The translations under genes and the position numbers were made by a program. Of a DNA stretch of 64,000 bases, positions 1 through 8,394 are shown one piece after another (the first letter of the stretch is position 1; each line of letters opens with the position of its first letter). Source of the stretch: Massilia aurea (lineage in GTDB: Bacteria > Pseudomonadota > Gammaproteobacteria > Burkholderiales > Burkholderiaceae_D); contig NZ_JACHBX010000005.1 in assembly GCF_014200505.1 (NCBI RefSeq), positions 1-64,000 of the forward strand. Reading direction: 5' to 3'. The notes under the pieces were generated by a model. It made no database searches. It saw nothing but the letters and a program-made list of their open reading frames with translations, and was not told the DNA's origin.

Positions 1-57
1 CCGATGATAGTGCTGCAACCAGTGTGAAAGTAGGTTATCGTCAGGCTAGTTATATAG

Positions 58-91
58 AAAAGCCCCACTCAGTGATCTGAGTGGGGCTTTT
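58..91 (+). terminator. Rho-independent terminator
   Basis: A perfect inverted repeat (AAAAGCCCCACTCA, six-base loop, TGAGTGGGGCTTTT) with flanking A and T tracts. It probably ends a plus-strand gene lying before the window. The 57 bases upstream hold no gene that can be identified. Confidence 0.85.
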
Positions 92-152
92 CGCTTTGGG
101 CGATCGATATTCACGCAATCAAACAACTGGTACCACTAGACTGATATGACCT

Positions 153-188
153 AAAAAAAGCCCGCTGATTCACATCAGCGGGCTTTTT
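153..188. terminator. Bidirectional rho-independent terminator
   Basis: A stem of AAGCCCGCTGAT / ATCAGCGGGCTT with a four-base loop, an A tract on the left and a T tract on the right, so it can work in both directions. It lies just beyond the stop codon of the minus-strand DUF1840 gene and backs onto the first terminator. Confidence 0.85.
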
Positions 189-218
189 ACATGCAGACAA
201 GGACAAACTAAAGCCTGC

Positions 219-560
219 TTACACACCCCAAAGGATATCGGTCTTGTGATCACGCGCCGAACGCAGCATTTCCAGCAGCGGATACATGCGGGTCGAGAAA
301 CTGACGACCTCGATCGCCTGATGGTCATGGTCGTCTTCATCGCGGTGATGCGCATGAACATCGTGCGCCACCTGATCCGATACCTGATGCTTGCGGGACT
401 CTTCGATCTCCTCTTCGACCAGCGAAATCACCTGCGTAGCTTCGGCCGAGGTAATCACGCCACGTTCGGGCTCCTTGTGCAGCAGGTCAAGGATACGTTT
501 GGCATGTTCCTGATACATCAGAACTTCTGGATACGTTTTGCATTTAAATGTAATCAACAT
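219..560 (-). CDS. DUF1840 domain-containing protein
   Basis: A 113-residue protein that matches the betaproteobacterial DUF1840 family along its length. The start has the MLITFKCKTYPEV pattern, followed by YQEHAKRILDLLHKEPERGV and an acidic helix around residues 45-57. A His/Asp-rich stretch at about residues 64-80 (HDVHAHHRDEDDHDHQ) could bind metal, but that is only a guess. No signal peptide or membrane segment is seen. The function of the family is unknown. It appears to be a single-gene unit ending at the bidirectional terminator. Confidence 0.85.
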   Translation of the reverse strand: MLITFKCKTYPEVLMYQEHAKRILDLLHKEPERGVITSAEATQVISLVEEEIEESRKHQVSDQVAHDVHAHHRDEDDHDHQAIEVVSFSTRMYPLLEMLRSARDHKTDILWGV

Positions 561-629
561 AGCTATCTCTTGGTTTTGTTAGTAATTAAACGATAGCACG
601 ACTCGCGCCCCTTCACAGTGCGGTCGCGC

Positions 630-2183
630 TCACATCGGCCGGGACCGCAACATCCAGGCAGTGCCAGGTACAGCAATGGCGAAAAACGTAGCCCCCGCTG
701 CGACGAGGATGCCCATGCGGTCCAATGGCCCGAGCGTGGCAGCCGACAGAAGCCATCCCAACGCGCCCCATGCCAGGCTGTTGAACAATTCAAGCACGTT
801 CATCACGAAGCCACCCTTGCCACGCCCCTTGAAATTACTGCGCACACCAGGCCGCCCGCACCAGAACACCACCAGACCCGCACCCGTGACAGCGCCGCAC
901 ACGACCAGGAATCCGACCAGCCCGGCGGCCGGAATCCGCATTGTCAGCCATAGCAGAGGAACCGCCACCAACCCCAGCACCGGCATCATCGCCGCAGCCA
1001 GCTTGGCGCGCCGCACCGTGCGCTGCGACGCGGGCGACACCAGCAGCAGATCGGGCGCATCCTCGGCCGACAACGCAATCCATGCCAACGCACCGGTCAG
1101 CGAACTGCACAGCAACACCAGGCCCGCGCCGATGGCTTGCACTTGCACATCGGCACGCTTGAAAATCAGGAAGAACAACGGCAGCAAAAACAGTATTTGC
1201 AGCATCACCTGCGACAGCAACTGCGGATCGCGCACGATCAGGCGCCATTCCTTGATGACCACCGTGCGAAACAGGCTACGCCCGAAACGGGGCCGGGCCG
1301 TCGTCGATGACGCCTTGCCCGCAGCGAGTGACGACGTCGACGCGGCCAGTTGCAGCCCGCGCGCAAAGAAGCGATGCGTGTGCCAGGTCGACAGCATGAA
1401 CATGCTGCACGCGAGGGCGCCCAGTAGCAGCACCGGCAACGGCTCGCCCAGCATCGCCCGCGCCGGCAGCCAGAGCAGGCGATCCGCTGCACCCTCCGCC
1501 TGCACCATCCTCAGCACGGTATTGCGAATGCCGTCCTGTGTTTGTCTCGACGAAAGTGCATGCAGCTGCGACGCGATAACCAGCAGCGCGCCAGCCAGCG
1601 CCCCGACAATCTGCGCCACGACGCGCGTGCGGCGCGCACCGAGCAGACGCACGAGGGCAAGCGTGAGCAGCATGGCGCCACAGCTGCATAGCACCGCAAG
1701 ACCGATCACGCCCGGATAAATCCCGAGCCAGCGAAATTGGCCCTGCAGCAGCCCCGCATGCGCGAACGGCGCCAGCAAAAACAGGTACAGCGCCGCCGTA
1801 TCCGCGCACACGCCCAGCAGCCGCACCGTGAAAATGCTGCGCGAGGGTAGGGGTGACGACAGCAGCAGATCGAGGTCGCTGCGCTCGAACATCACGACGA
1901 CGCATGCCTTGATCGCCGATGACAGCATGAAGGTCGTGACCACGATCAGCAGGGCGGACACCGCCAGCAGGATGCGCGGATCGTCGCCCGGCATCCCTGC
2001 CAGCTGGCGCACGACCAACCAGCCCCCCACATGCATGGCGATACAGCCAGCGGCCGCCAGACCGAGCGCCAGATTGCCTGGCCGGCGCCGCCCGTCCGCC
2101 GCTTTGCCGCCCGCCGCATTGAACCAGGCGAGCCGCAGCTCGTGCCGCAGCAGCCAGCCGACACTGCCCGGCGCCAGCCTCAT
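630..2183 (-). CDS. ABC-2-type exporter permease
   Basis: A 517-residue integral membrane protein with roughly a dozen hydrophobic segments, beginning near residues 35-65 (VGGWLVVRQLAG and on) and ending near residue 510. It lacks the ATPase motifs. Its start overlaps the stop of the upstream ATPase gene by four bases (ATGA), so the two are almost certainly co-translated and form one exporter in the inner membrane. The substrate cannot be read from sequence. The long permease with two repeated halves resembles putative ABC exporters rather than importers, because no periplasmic binding protein is nearby. Confidence 0.8.
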   Translation of the reverse strand: MRLAPGSVGWLLRHELRLAWFNAAGGKAADGRRRPGNLALGLAAAGCIAMHVGGWLVVRQLAGMPGDDPRILLAVSALLIVVTTFMLSSAIKACVVVMFERSDLDLLLSSPLPSRSIFTVRLLGVCADTAALYLFLLAPFAHAGLLQGQFRWLGIYPGVIGLAVLCSCGAMLLTLALVRLLGARRTRVVAQIVGALAGALLVIASQLHALSSRQTQDGIRNTVLRMVQAEGAADRLLWLPARAMLGEPLPVLLLGALACSMFMLSTWHTHRFFARGLQLAASTSSLAAGKASSTTARPRFGRSLFRTVVIKEWRLIVRDPQLLSQVMLQILFLLPLFFLIFKRADVQVQAIGAGLVLLCSSLTGALAWIALSAEDAPDLLLVSPASQRTVRRAKLAAAMMPVLGLVAVPLLWLTMRIPAAGLVGFLVVCGAVTGAGLVVFWCGRPGVRSNFKGRGKGGFVMNVLELFNSLAWGALGWLLSAATLGPLDRMGILVAAGATFFAIAVPGTAWMLRSRPM

Positions 2184-2914
2184 GGTGCGGCCATCAGGTG
2201 CAGGAACATGTCTTCGAGGCTGCCGCCCGGCGTACGTTCGCGCAGCGCGTCCAGCGTGCCTTCGGCGATCAGCCGGCCCTGGCGAATGATCCCGATGCGG
2301 TGCGCCAGGCGCTCGGCCACTTCCAGGATGTGCGTTGTCAGGATGACGGTGCCGCCCTTGGCCACGTGCGCCAGCAGCAGGTCTTTCACCTGGCGCGCTG
2401 CCGCTGCGTCCAGGCCAGTGAGCGGCTCGTCGAGGATCAGGAGTTCCGGGTCGTGGATCAGGGCGCCGGCCAGCGCGAGCTTCTGCTTCATCCCGCGCGA
2501 AAAACCTTCGGTCAGCTCGTGCGCATGCTGGCTCAGGTCGAGCCAGTCGAGCAGTTCGCGTGCGCGCGGTTCAGCATCCTGCGCCGGCACGCCCCACAGG
2601 CCCGCGACGAATTCGAGGTACTCGAACGGCTTGAGCTTCCCGTACAACATTGGCTCGTCCGGCAGGTAGGCCAGCTTCGCTTTGGCCGCTGCCGGCGCTG
2701 CAGTCATGTCCACGCCCAACACCTCGATCGTGCCGGCGTCAGGCGCCAGCAGGCCCGTGACCAGGCGCAGCGTCGTCGTCTTGCCAGCGCCGTTCGGCCC
2801 GAGCAGTGCATAGAACTCGCCGCGACGGACCAGCAGGTCGAAGCCATCCACGGCAGGGCGGCCGAACTGCTTGCGCAGGCCGACCAGGCGCAGGGCGGGG
2901 CGTTGGTCATCCAT
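2180..2914 (-). CDS. ABC transporter ATP-binding protein
   Basis: A 244-residue nucleotide-binding subunit with all expected motifs in order: Walker A GPNGAGKTT near residue 40, a signature-like FSRGMKQKLALAGAL, Walker B LLILDEPLTGLD, and the switch histidine in ILTTHILE. The length is typical of ABC-2 exporter ATPases. It is the first gene of the pair with the permease at 630-2183 (ATGA overlap) and lies nine bases after the lipoprotein gene, so all three probably form one operon. It would drive export by the cognate permease. Confidence 0.92.
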   Translation of the reverse strand: MDDQRPALRLVGLRKQFGRPAVDGFDLLVRRGEFYALLGPNGAGKTTTLRLVTGLLAPDAGTIEVLGVDMTAAPAAAKAKLAYLPDEPMLYGKLKPFEYLEFVAGLWGVPAQDAEPRARELLDWLDLSQHAHELTEGFSRGMKQKLALAGALIHDPELLILDEPLTGLDAAAARQVKDLLLAHVAKGGTVILTTHILEVAERLAHRIGIIRQGRLIAEGTLDALRERTPGGSLEDMFLHLMAAP

Positions 2915-2922
2915 GGAAGACC

Positions 2923-3429
2923 TCAGAAGCTCGTGAAGGATGTGAGGAACTGCTCGACCTGTTCCGGCGGCGTCTTGCCTGCGGGGCCAAGCACGATGAC
3001 CTGATAGACGCGGTTGCCCTTCGCGGCGAAGCGCCCGCTCAGATGCATTGGCGTACCCTGGCCGGCGCCCGTGACATCCACGTTCAGGTCACCAGTGGCC
3101 GCAGCGTCGGGCGCGCCGATATTGCGCAGCAGCGCCAGGCGCATGGCCGGCAGCGCCGCCTGCGCGCGCGCCGCATCGGGTGCGACAGCGGTGCCCACGG
3201 CAAACGTCGTGTTGTCCACCTTGGCCGCCGTCATCGTCATCTCGACCTGCAGGCCGTTCAGATCCACCTTGCGGGTCAGGGTCGCAGGCTTGGCCGGAAA
3301 CAGCGCCTTGAAGCGGCCGTCCTCGCTCGTATGGTCACGCCAGTTATAGGCCGGATTGCAGCCGGCCAGCAGCGCGCCCGCCAGGAGGATCGGGACAATC
3401 TGCAGGGCACGCACGATAGAGGTTCGCAT
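2923..3429 (-). CDS. Putative lipoprotein
   Basis: A 168-residue protein starting MRTSIVRALQIVPILL, with a lipobox LLAGC at residues 18-22 that predicts lipid attachment. The ATG at 3429 was preferred over a longer in-frame start because the signal sequence begins there. The mature part (NPAYNWRDHTSEDGRFKALF and on) resembles periplasmic hypothetical proteins with an FxALFPAKP-type motif. It is first in the putative operon with the ABC exporter genes. Function unknown; an accessory role in export is possible from context alone. Confidence 0.75.
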   Translation of the reverse strand: MRTSIVRALQIVPILLAGALLAGCNPAYNWRDHTSEDGRFKALFPAKPATLTRKVDLNGLQVEMTMTAAKVDNTTFAVGTAVAPDAARAQAALPAMRLALLRNIGAPDAAATGDLNVDVTGAGQGTPMHLSGRFAAKGNRVYQVIVLGPAGKTPPEQVEQFLTSFTSF

Positions 3430-3493
3430 GCGTCGATGGTAACAGCAGCGCTGCAGAACGCAACACCTGCAACTCACGCTGCAATTCACACTA

Positions 3494-4093
3494 CTACTCA
3501 CGCTGCAACGCGCGCCGGTACCCGATCGCCTCGGCTACATGCGTGGCGGCCACGTGCTCGCTGCCAGCCAGGTCGGCCACCGTGCGCGCCACTTTAAGAA
3601 CGCGGTGATACGCACGCGCCGACCAGTGCAGATGCCGGGCCGTGGCATGCAACAGGCGTTCTCCGGCGTCGTCAGGCGCGCAATAGCGGTCGATGTCGCG
3701 CGGGCCGAGGTGGCTGTTGGGCCACCCCTGGCGCGCCATCTGCACCGCACGCGCCTGTGCTACCCGCGCTGCGATCACGCTGCTCGGTTCCCCGTCGCCG
3801 CGTGCGCCCATGCTCTCCGGCCCCAGGGCCGCGACCGGCAACTGGATATCGATGCGATCGAGCAGGGGCCCCGAGATGCGGCTCTGATAGCGCAGCACGG
3901 CGGCCTCATGGCAGTGGCATTTGCCGCTGGCGTGCCCGAGCCAGCCGCACGGACACGGATTCATCGCTGCAATGAGCTGGAAGCGTGCCGGAAAATCGGC
4001 CTGGTGCGCCGCGCGCGAAATCGTGATCTGCCCCGACTCGAGCGGCTCGCGCAGCACCTCGAGCACGCGCCTGTCGAACTCGGGCAGCTCGTC
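3494..4093 (-). pseudogene. comM: comM (yifB) 3' fragment, cut by island
   Basis: This encodes the last 199 residues of the Mg-chelatase-like AAA+ protein ComM/YifB, starting exactly at DELPEFDRRVLEVLREPL, the second half of Walker B. It continues through the zinc-binding region (CPCGWLGH, CHC) and RISGPLLDRIDIQLPV to the natural stop. The matching first 314 residues lie at 37682-38623 on the same strand. An island-derived ATG at 4162 could give a chimeric 222-residue product with 23 foreign residues. ComM is a hexameric helicase that extends DNA integration during natural transformation, so this cell should lack it while the island is present. Confidence 0.95.
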
Positions 4094-4112
4094 TACGTTT
4101 ATAGTCGGTTTT
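4094..4112. repeat. Island left end
   Basis: Reading inward from the comM codon GAC, the island begins TACGTTTATAGTCGG. The TTATAGTC here matches TTATAGAC at the other end in inverted orientation. These short inverted sequences are probably recombinase recognition arms, inferred from position. Confidence 0.6.
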
Positions 4113-4402
4113 GTATTAGATGAGGGGAAATATCTTCTATCAATCAAGTTGTTAGACCCCATCTAAGAATTGATTCATTAGATGGAAGCAAAGTCGACTA
4201 ACGAACTGGAACTTAACAAGACAATTCGTGCAAATAAGTTAAGGATTTATACACATGTAGGGCGGCCCAACTTTGACCATCCTCTGGCGCCGTAGCCTAT
4301 TTTCTACAAATCCACAAATAAACACTCATCATGCGATCCTTGTCAGTGCATGTTAACTCTGGGCTGATATTTGGCCTTCCCTGATCGATACCGACACTTC
4401 CG

Positions 4403-4858
4403 TTAGGCGCATCTTAGATTTTCAAACTGTACCGGGCTAACGTAGCCGATAGTGAAATGACGACGGCGTGGATTGTAGAACCTTTCTGTATAGTGGAACA
4501 CGTCAGCGCGTAACTCATCTCTGGTCCGGTAGTGCTTTTTGCTCATGCGTTCGGTCTTGAGCGTCGAGCGAAGCATTCCATTGCAGCGTTGTCCCAGCAG
4601 TTGCTACGACGGCTCATGCTGCAAACAATGCCGTGCGATTCAAGCAGACGCTGGAAGTCCTCGCTCGTGTACTGGGAGAGCTGGTCCGAATGATGCAGTA
4701 CCGCGCGAGGCCGGCCACGACGGAAGATAGCCATTAGCAGGGCATCCATCACTAACCGCGCGATCATCGTCTGTTGCATTGACCAGCCAACTACACGCCG
4801 CGAGTACAGGTCTAGGACGACAGCAACAAACAGCCAGCCTTCACCAGTCCATACTTCA
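4403..4858 (-). pseudogene. IS3-family transposase OrfB, deleted and frameshifted
   Basis: The reading begins only at EGWLFVAVVLDLYSRRVVGW, so the N-terminal half with the first catalytic Asp is gone, fused almost directly to the end of orfA. HHSDQLSQYTS (second Asp) and CWDNAAMECF (final Glu region) follow. A shift near 4567 then moves the reading from ECFARR into the frame giving RSTLKTERMSKKHYRTRDE, and the C-terminus ADVFHYTERFYNPRRRHF follows. Two independent lesions make this a clear pseudogene. Confidence 0.88.
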
Positions 4859-5143
4859 CTTTAGGTCGGCTGCGAAGTAGCCGAGCGCCTTTTTTAATAT
4901 GTCGCGCTCCGCCTTGACCTTCGCCAGCTCGCGCCGCACGTGCTCGTACTCTTGGAGCGATACCTTCTCTTGACCGCCTGGTACCTCTGCATCCACGTTA
5001 GCTTCTCTGCACCATCGCCCCAGCAAATTGGCACCGATGTCAAGGTCAGGGGCTATCGCAGCCTTGCTTGCGCAAGGCTGACCTAAAAGCTTGACTATCT
5101 CGCGCTTAAACTCTTCTGAGAACAAACGTCTTTCACGTGCCAT
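4856..5143 (-). CDS. IS3-family transposase OrfA
   Basis: A 95-residue protein with a helix-turn-helix N-terminus (RRLFSEEFKREIVKLL, then DLDIGANLLGRWCRE) and a C-terminal leucine-zipper-like helix (YEHVRRELAKVKAERDILKK). This is the standard IS3 OrfA layout. The length is normal. Its partner orfB is broken, so it is probably non-functional for transposition although intact itself. Confidence 0.88.
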   Translation of the reverse strand: MARERRLFSEEFKREIVKLLGQPCASKAAIAPDLDIGANLLGRWCREANVDAEVPGGQEKVSLQEYEHVRRELAKVKAERDILKKALGYFAADLK

Positions 5144-5246
5144 GTAACACCTCCGATAGGAACATCATACCTATCGAAAAGTGTCGGTCGCGGTGGGGGA
5201 CGGCCAAACAAACCGACTAGACACTGCACACGATCGCCGATTTGTA

Positions 5247-5565
5247 GAAGATCGACAGCAGATTCGCGCCTATTGCTGACGAGAAGAGCCAAGCTCGCAC
5301 GTGGGCAAATGCAATTGAAACCAGTCCTCGGACGCTTCTTCAAGTGGATTGGCGCGTAGTTCGACAAGCGGAACTTCATGCTAAGCAGTCGTTTGCTAGT
5401 TCGCTAGAGTCTTTCCATAAAGCGCCGGGTTGGCCTAATGGCTTACCCGGATGGCATGCAGACATACAATACGATGATGGCGGTGTCGTATTAAGGTCGG
5501 CGATCGCAATTTGTTACGGGGCCTACGGCGGAGCAGGCGGCTTGCCTCTCTTCGAGAGGTATTAA
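5247..5565 (+). pseudogene. Open stretch of unknown origin, possible remnant
   Basis: An open frame of about 105 codons after a stop at 5244, with an internal ATG at 5344. It encodes VDWRVVRQAELHAKQSF and HADIQYDDGGVVLRSAI. It has no ribosome binding site or recognised domain. It lies directly after the IS3 remnant and could be the tail of a gene removed by that element. The 5566-5828 stretch that follows is AT-rich and holds nothing recognisable. Confidence 0.2.
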
Positions 5566-5828
5566 ATCTCACCGCAAAATTTGTCGGCACACTTCAGCCT
5601 CGAGACTTCGAGCTTTAACCAACCGCGCGTCTAAAGGACTTCACGGAAAAAAACGGACATCCAAAAACTAAATCGGAAGGTGAATTTCACGCATTAAGTG
5701 AAGCTTGAAAATTTTCATCAGATTTTAGCCCGATCTAAAAGTCCATAAGCCATTGCATGTTTATCTCATGATGTGGGCGTTTGCGATTCAAATGTGGAGA
5801 GCGTTTTTGTTAATATTGAATATATTCC

Positions 5829-6569
5829 TCAGTCACTGACCCTACCTATATCTGTATTCGCCATGTCCGTTACCGCCTCCATGATGGCGACGGTCTGTTG
5901 GGCGACAATCGGAGACGCTGGCACCACTAAGTAGCGTTCCCCCATAGTGACAAAGGGGGCAAGTCCGAGGGGCTCAAATACTACCGGTGATATCATACTA
6001 AACACGATTCCCATACAGAGGAAATTTGAGCAAAAGTATCCGGGTGTAACTTCAAATACTGCCGGATATTGAATAACTTCCCAGCCAGCTACGATTTCCC
6101 TCAAGCTTTTAAGAAATCCTAATGAGACTGGGAGGACGGGGGGCACTAGAGACACCTCACGTAACAAAAATTTTCTTAAGTGCTCTTCAGTCGCCTCGGG
6201 TAATTTATAAATTGAATGCGATTCCGCGACAGATGCACGCCAGAAAACTGAATATGTAAATATCAATATATAATCAATAGATAATGCTGGGATAGGATAG
6301 GACCGCCGCCCCATTTTACTACTTTTAAAAGCTGGACGAAGCAGTTCTATTGTCCTCTTTTCGGATATGCTTAGCATTTTTTCGCATGAAGTACATAGCA
6401 TTTCTTCTTTGAGGTCTCTTTGATTTTTTTGGTTAACCGACCCACCTATTTTTATGTGTACATTTTTTCCATTATTATCTTTTGTGACTTTATGCAAAGA
6501 TGATGGAATAATATGAGATTGATGAAGTAACGCTGTTTTTTTGCAAAGCTTACAAGTACCTGTATTCAT
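5829..6569 (-). CDS. HNH-like zinc-binding protein
   Basis: A 246-residue protein with two CxxC pairs (C6/C9 in CKLCKK and C58/C61 in CTSC) and an SHIIP motif at about residues 19-23. This arrangement is typical of treble-clef HNH-endonuclease-like proteins. The remaining two thirds (for example RPAFKSSKMGRRSYPIPALS) are not recognised and contain a few hydrophobic stretches but no clear signal peptide. The full set of catalytic HNH residues could not be confirmed, so nuclease activity is inference. It is AT-rich and on the same strand as the MBL/metalloprotease pair, about 270 bp downstream of it, so it could be a separate unit or part of the same module. Confidence 0.55.
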   Translation of the reverse strand: MNTGTCKLCKKTALLHQSHIIPSSLHKVTKDNNGKNVHIKIGGSVNQKNQRDLKEEMLCTSCEKMLSISEKRTIELLRPAFKSSKMGRRSYPIPALSIDYILIFTYSVFWRASVAESHSIYKLPEATEEHLRKFLLREVSLVPPVLPVSLGFLKSLREIVAGWEVIQYPAVFEVTPGYFCSNFLCMGIVFSMISPVVFEPLGLAPFVTMGERYLVVPASPIVAQQTVAIMEAVTDMANTDIGRVSD

Positions 6570-6840
6570 GCTTATGGGAAATATTTAGTTTAATGCAATG
6601 TTGTCAGGCAAGTCATCTGCTGTCAAATGTTGGGATTTGGCTGAATCAAACCGGTGATCTAGATTAGCCAGTTGCTGAGCTGAGGAGATAGTATCCACGC
6701 CTATAGGCAGCAATCGAACCATAGTAGACATTCCGTTCTACGCAAAGTCGTACTGCAGCCCCTCTCAAAAGTATACGCAAAAAAATTTGCAATTATGTAT
6801 TGAGTAGAAAATGTTCAATTATTTTAGCTGCTCTATTCTC

Positions 6841-8394
6841 TCAGAAATATGTTAGCTCTACAAACAACTTATTTGGATCAAGCAAAGTAGTATTGCGGAA
6901 CTTTGCCTTTGCTGTGCTAGATAACCCTCTCAACACGTCATCGCTCGGCAAATCGAGGTCATCAGCTTGTAATAGTCTACCTTGGGTTTTTTCACGTAAC
7001 CTTTGTACCAGCGGTGGAAACGGCATGCCTGTCCAACCACTCTTACGGGCCTGCTGCTGTACTACGGGAATGTAGGCTATTAAGTCGTCACTGTGCATCT
7101 GCTCTAAGCCCAGTTCGCGTAGAGTAGCATTGTGACTACCGTGATGACCTACCTTATAGAAGACAGTGCGTCGGAGCAGGTCATTAGCAGTCACGCGAGT
7201 AGAACCGCTGTCTTCGCTAAGCGTCCATTGCATACGTTGCCAAGAAAGCCAGTTTCCTACTTGAGCATCGGCTGGAAATAAAAAAACCTCGCCACTATCA
7301 ATAAATTCGAACGCTAGCACCAAGGAAGTGTTATTCGTATGGTTATCTAAGTTAAGAGCAAGCGTTTCGGCAACATGCGTCCAATCGTCTTTAATCCGGC
7401 GCCATTCTTCGTCCGGCTGGTCCCATGTTTGTTCAAGTAGTACGCGTAATTCAGGTGAGATCGTGCTGCGAATCATATCTGGCGATTGATGCCATGCCAG
7501 ATCAAAAGGGCAGTCCGCATGGCCGTCGGAAAGGGATTCGGGTAAAGCTGCCATCCTGATGAAAGCGTCACGCACATTGTCTGCTAGATCAGCTTCGGCC
7601 GCCATTTCATACACCTCTCTACCTGACTTAGTTGGCGCAGATTTTTTGATGAAAGTCTCATCTTCAGGCGGACCCAGTACGAAGATTCGTACCCCGGGAA
7701 TATTTGCTAATGAAAATGGAGTTTTAGTTGGTTGTAAGTAGCGAACCTTAACACCGTTGCGATTCACGAAATAGTCGAAAGCTTTGCGGGTCCTACCGAT
7801 CGGCGACGCCGGCGTAGCTGGTTCAGATTCGTCGGTTGGATCTGTCGTCGCGCCAAAAAACTGCAATACTGAATTAATGGAATCGGCTCGGGAAGTTGCG
7901 ATAGGAGAAGTCGGGTTGGAGCGAAATGCTTGCACTGCAGCCGTAAGCGCAGCAACTTTCTTGGCACGTTCGGAACGCAGCCGCATGCCAAGCGCATGTG
8001 TCGGGTCTTCAGTCCAAGCGTACCAGGCTTCGCCAATGTCAATTTTGTCAAATAAAGCTTTCTGGGTGGAGAAACCAGAGACATGGTCCCAGTGTTCGTG
8101 TGTCATGACCACAACGTCGATCCGATTGTTGCATGCCTGTGATATGTCAGAGACTACTTGACCCATAGTTTCTTTGGCTCCCCCGGCTGCATTGATTAAT
8201 CCACAATCGATCAAGACATTATAGGTACTGCCATCGGCTTGAGAAAATCGGAGAAGGCTACAGTCACCTAGGCCATGGCGGTAGAGTCGAATAGACAGAC
8301 GCGGAGTTTTTGGATTGTCACGAATTCGGCGTGTGATAGCCGAGAGAAGATTGTCGAAAGACATATTTAATTTATACGGTTTAGTGTTCGTCAT
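6841..8394 (-). CDS. Metallo-beta-lactamase-fold hydrolase
   Basis: A 517-residue MBL-fold protein. The metal site THEHWDH is near residue 95, preceded by LIDCG and followed by FPADAQVG and KVGHHGSHNA near the C-terminus. These match ComEC/Rec2-like soluble MBL hydrolases. A 100-residue insert (about 150-250) separates the motifs. The ATG at 8394 was chosen because it overlaps the stop of the upstream metalloprotease gene by 14 bases, showing translational coupling. The substrate is unknown. Its partner suggests a two-component enzyme system rather than a DNA-uptake role. Confidence 0.8.
   Translation of the reverse strand: MTNTKPYKLNMSFDNLLSAITRRIRDNPKTPRLSIRLYRHGLGDCSLLRFSQADGSTYNVLIDCGLINAAGGAKETMGQVVSDISQACNNRIDVVVMTHEHWDHVSGFSTQKALFDKIDIGEAWYAWTEDPTHALGMRLRSERAKKVAALTAAVQAFRSNPTSPIATSRADSINSVLQFFGATTDPTDESEPATPASPIGRTRKAFDYFVNRNGVKVRYLQPTKTPFSLANIPGVRIFVLGPPEDETFIKKSAPTKSGREVYEMAAEADLADNVRDAFIRMAALPESLSDGHADCPFDLAWHQSPDMIRSTISPELRVLLEQTWDQPDEEWRRIKDDWTHVAETLALNLDNHTNNTSLVLAFEFIDSGEVFLFPADAQVGNWLSWQRMQWTLSEDSGSTRVTANDLLRRTVFYKVGHHGSHNATLRELGLEQMHSDDLIAYIPVVQQQARKSGWTGMPFPPLVQRLREKTQGRLLQADDLDLPSDDVLRGLSSTAKAKFRNTTLLDPNKLFVELTYF

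Larger units (their letters stand above)
4390..5188 (-). mobile_element. IS3-family insertion sequence remnant
   Basis: A segment of about 800 bp bounded by inverted ends containing CCGACACTT (near 4391, and as its complement near 5180). It holds an intact orfA and a damaged orfB. A complete IS3 element is usually 1.2-1.5 kb, so roughly a third is missing. No target duplication was identified. It cannot move by itself. Confidence 0.8.
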
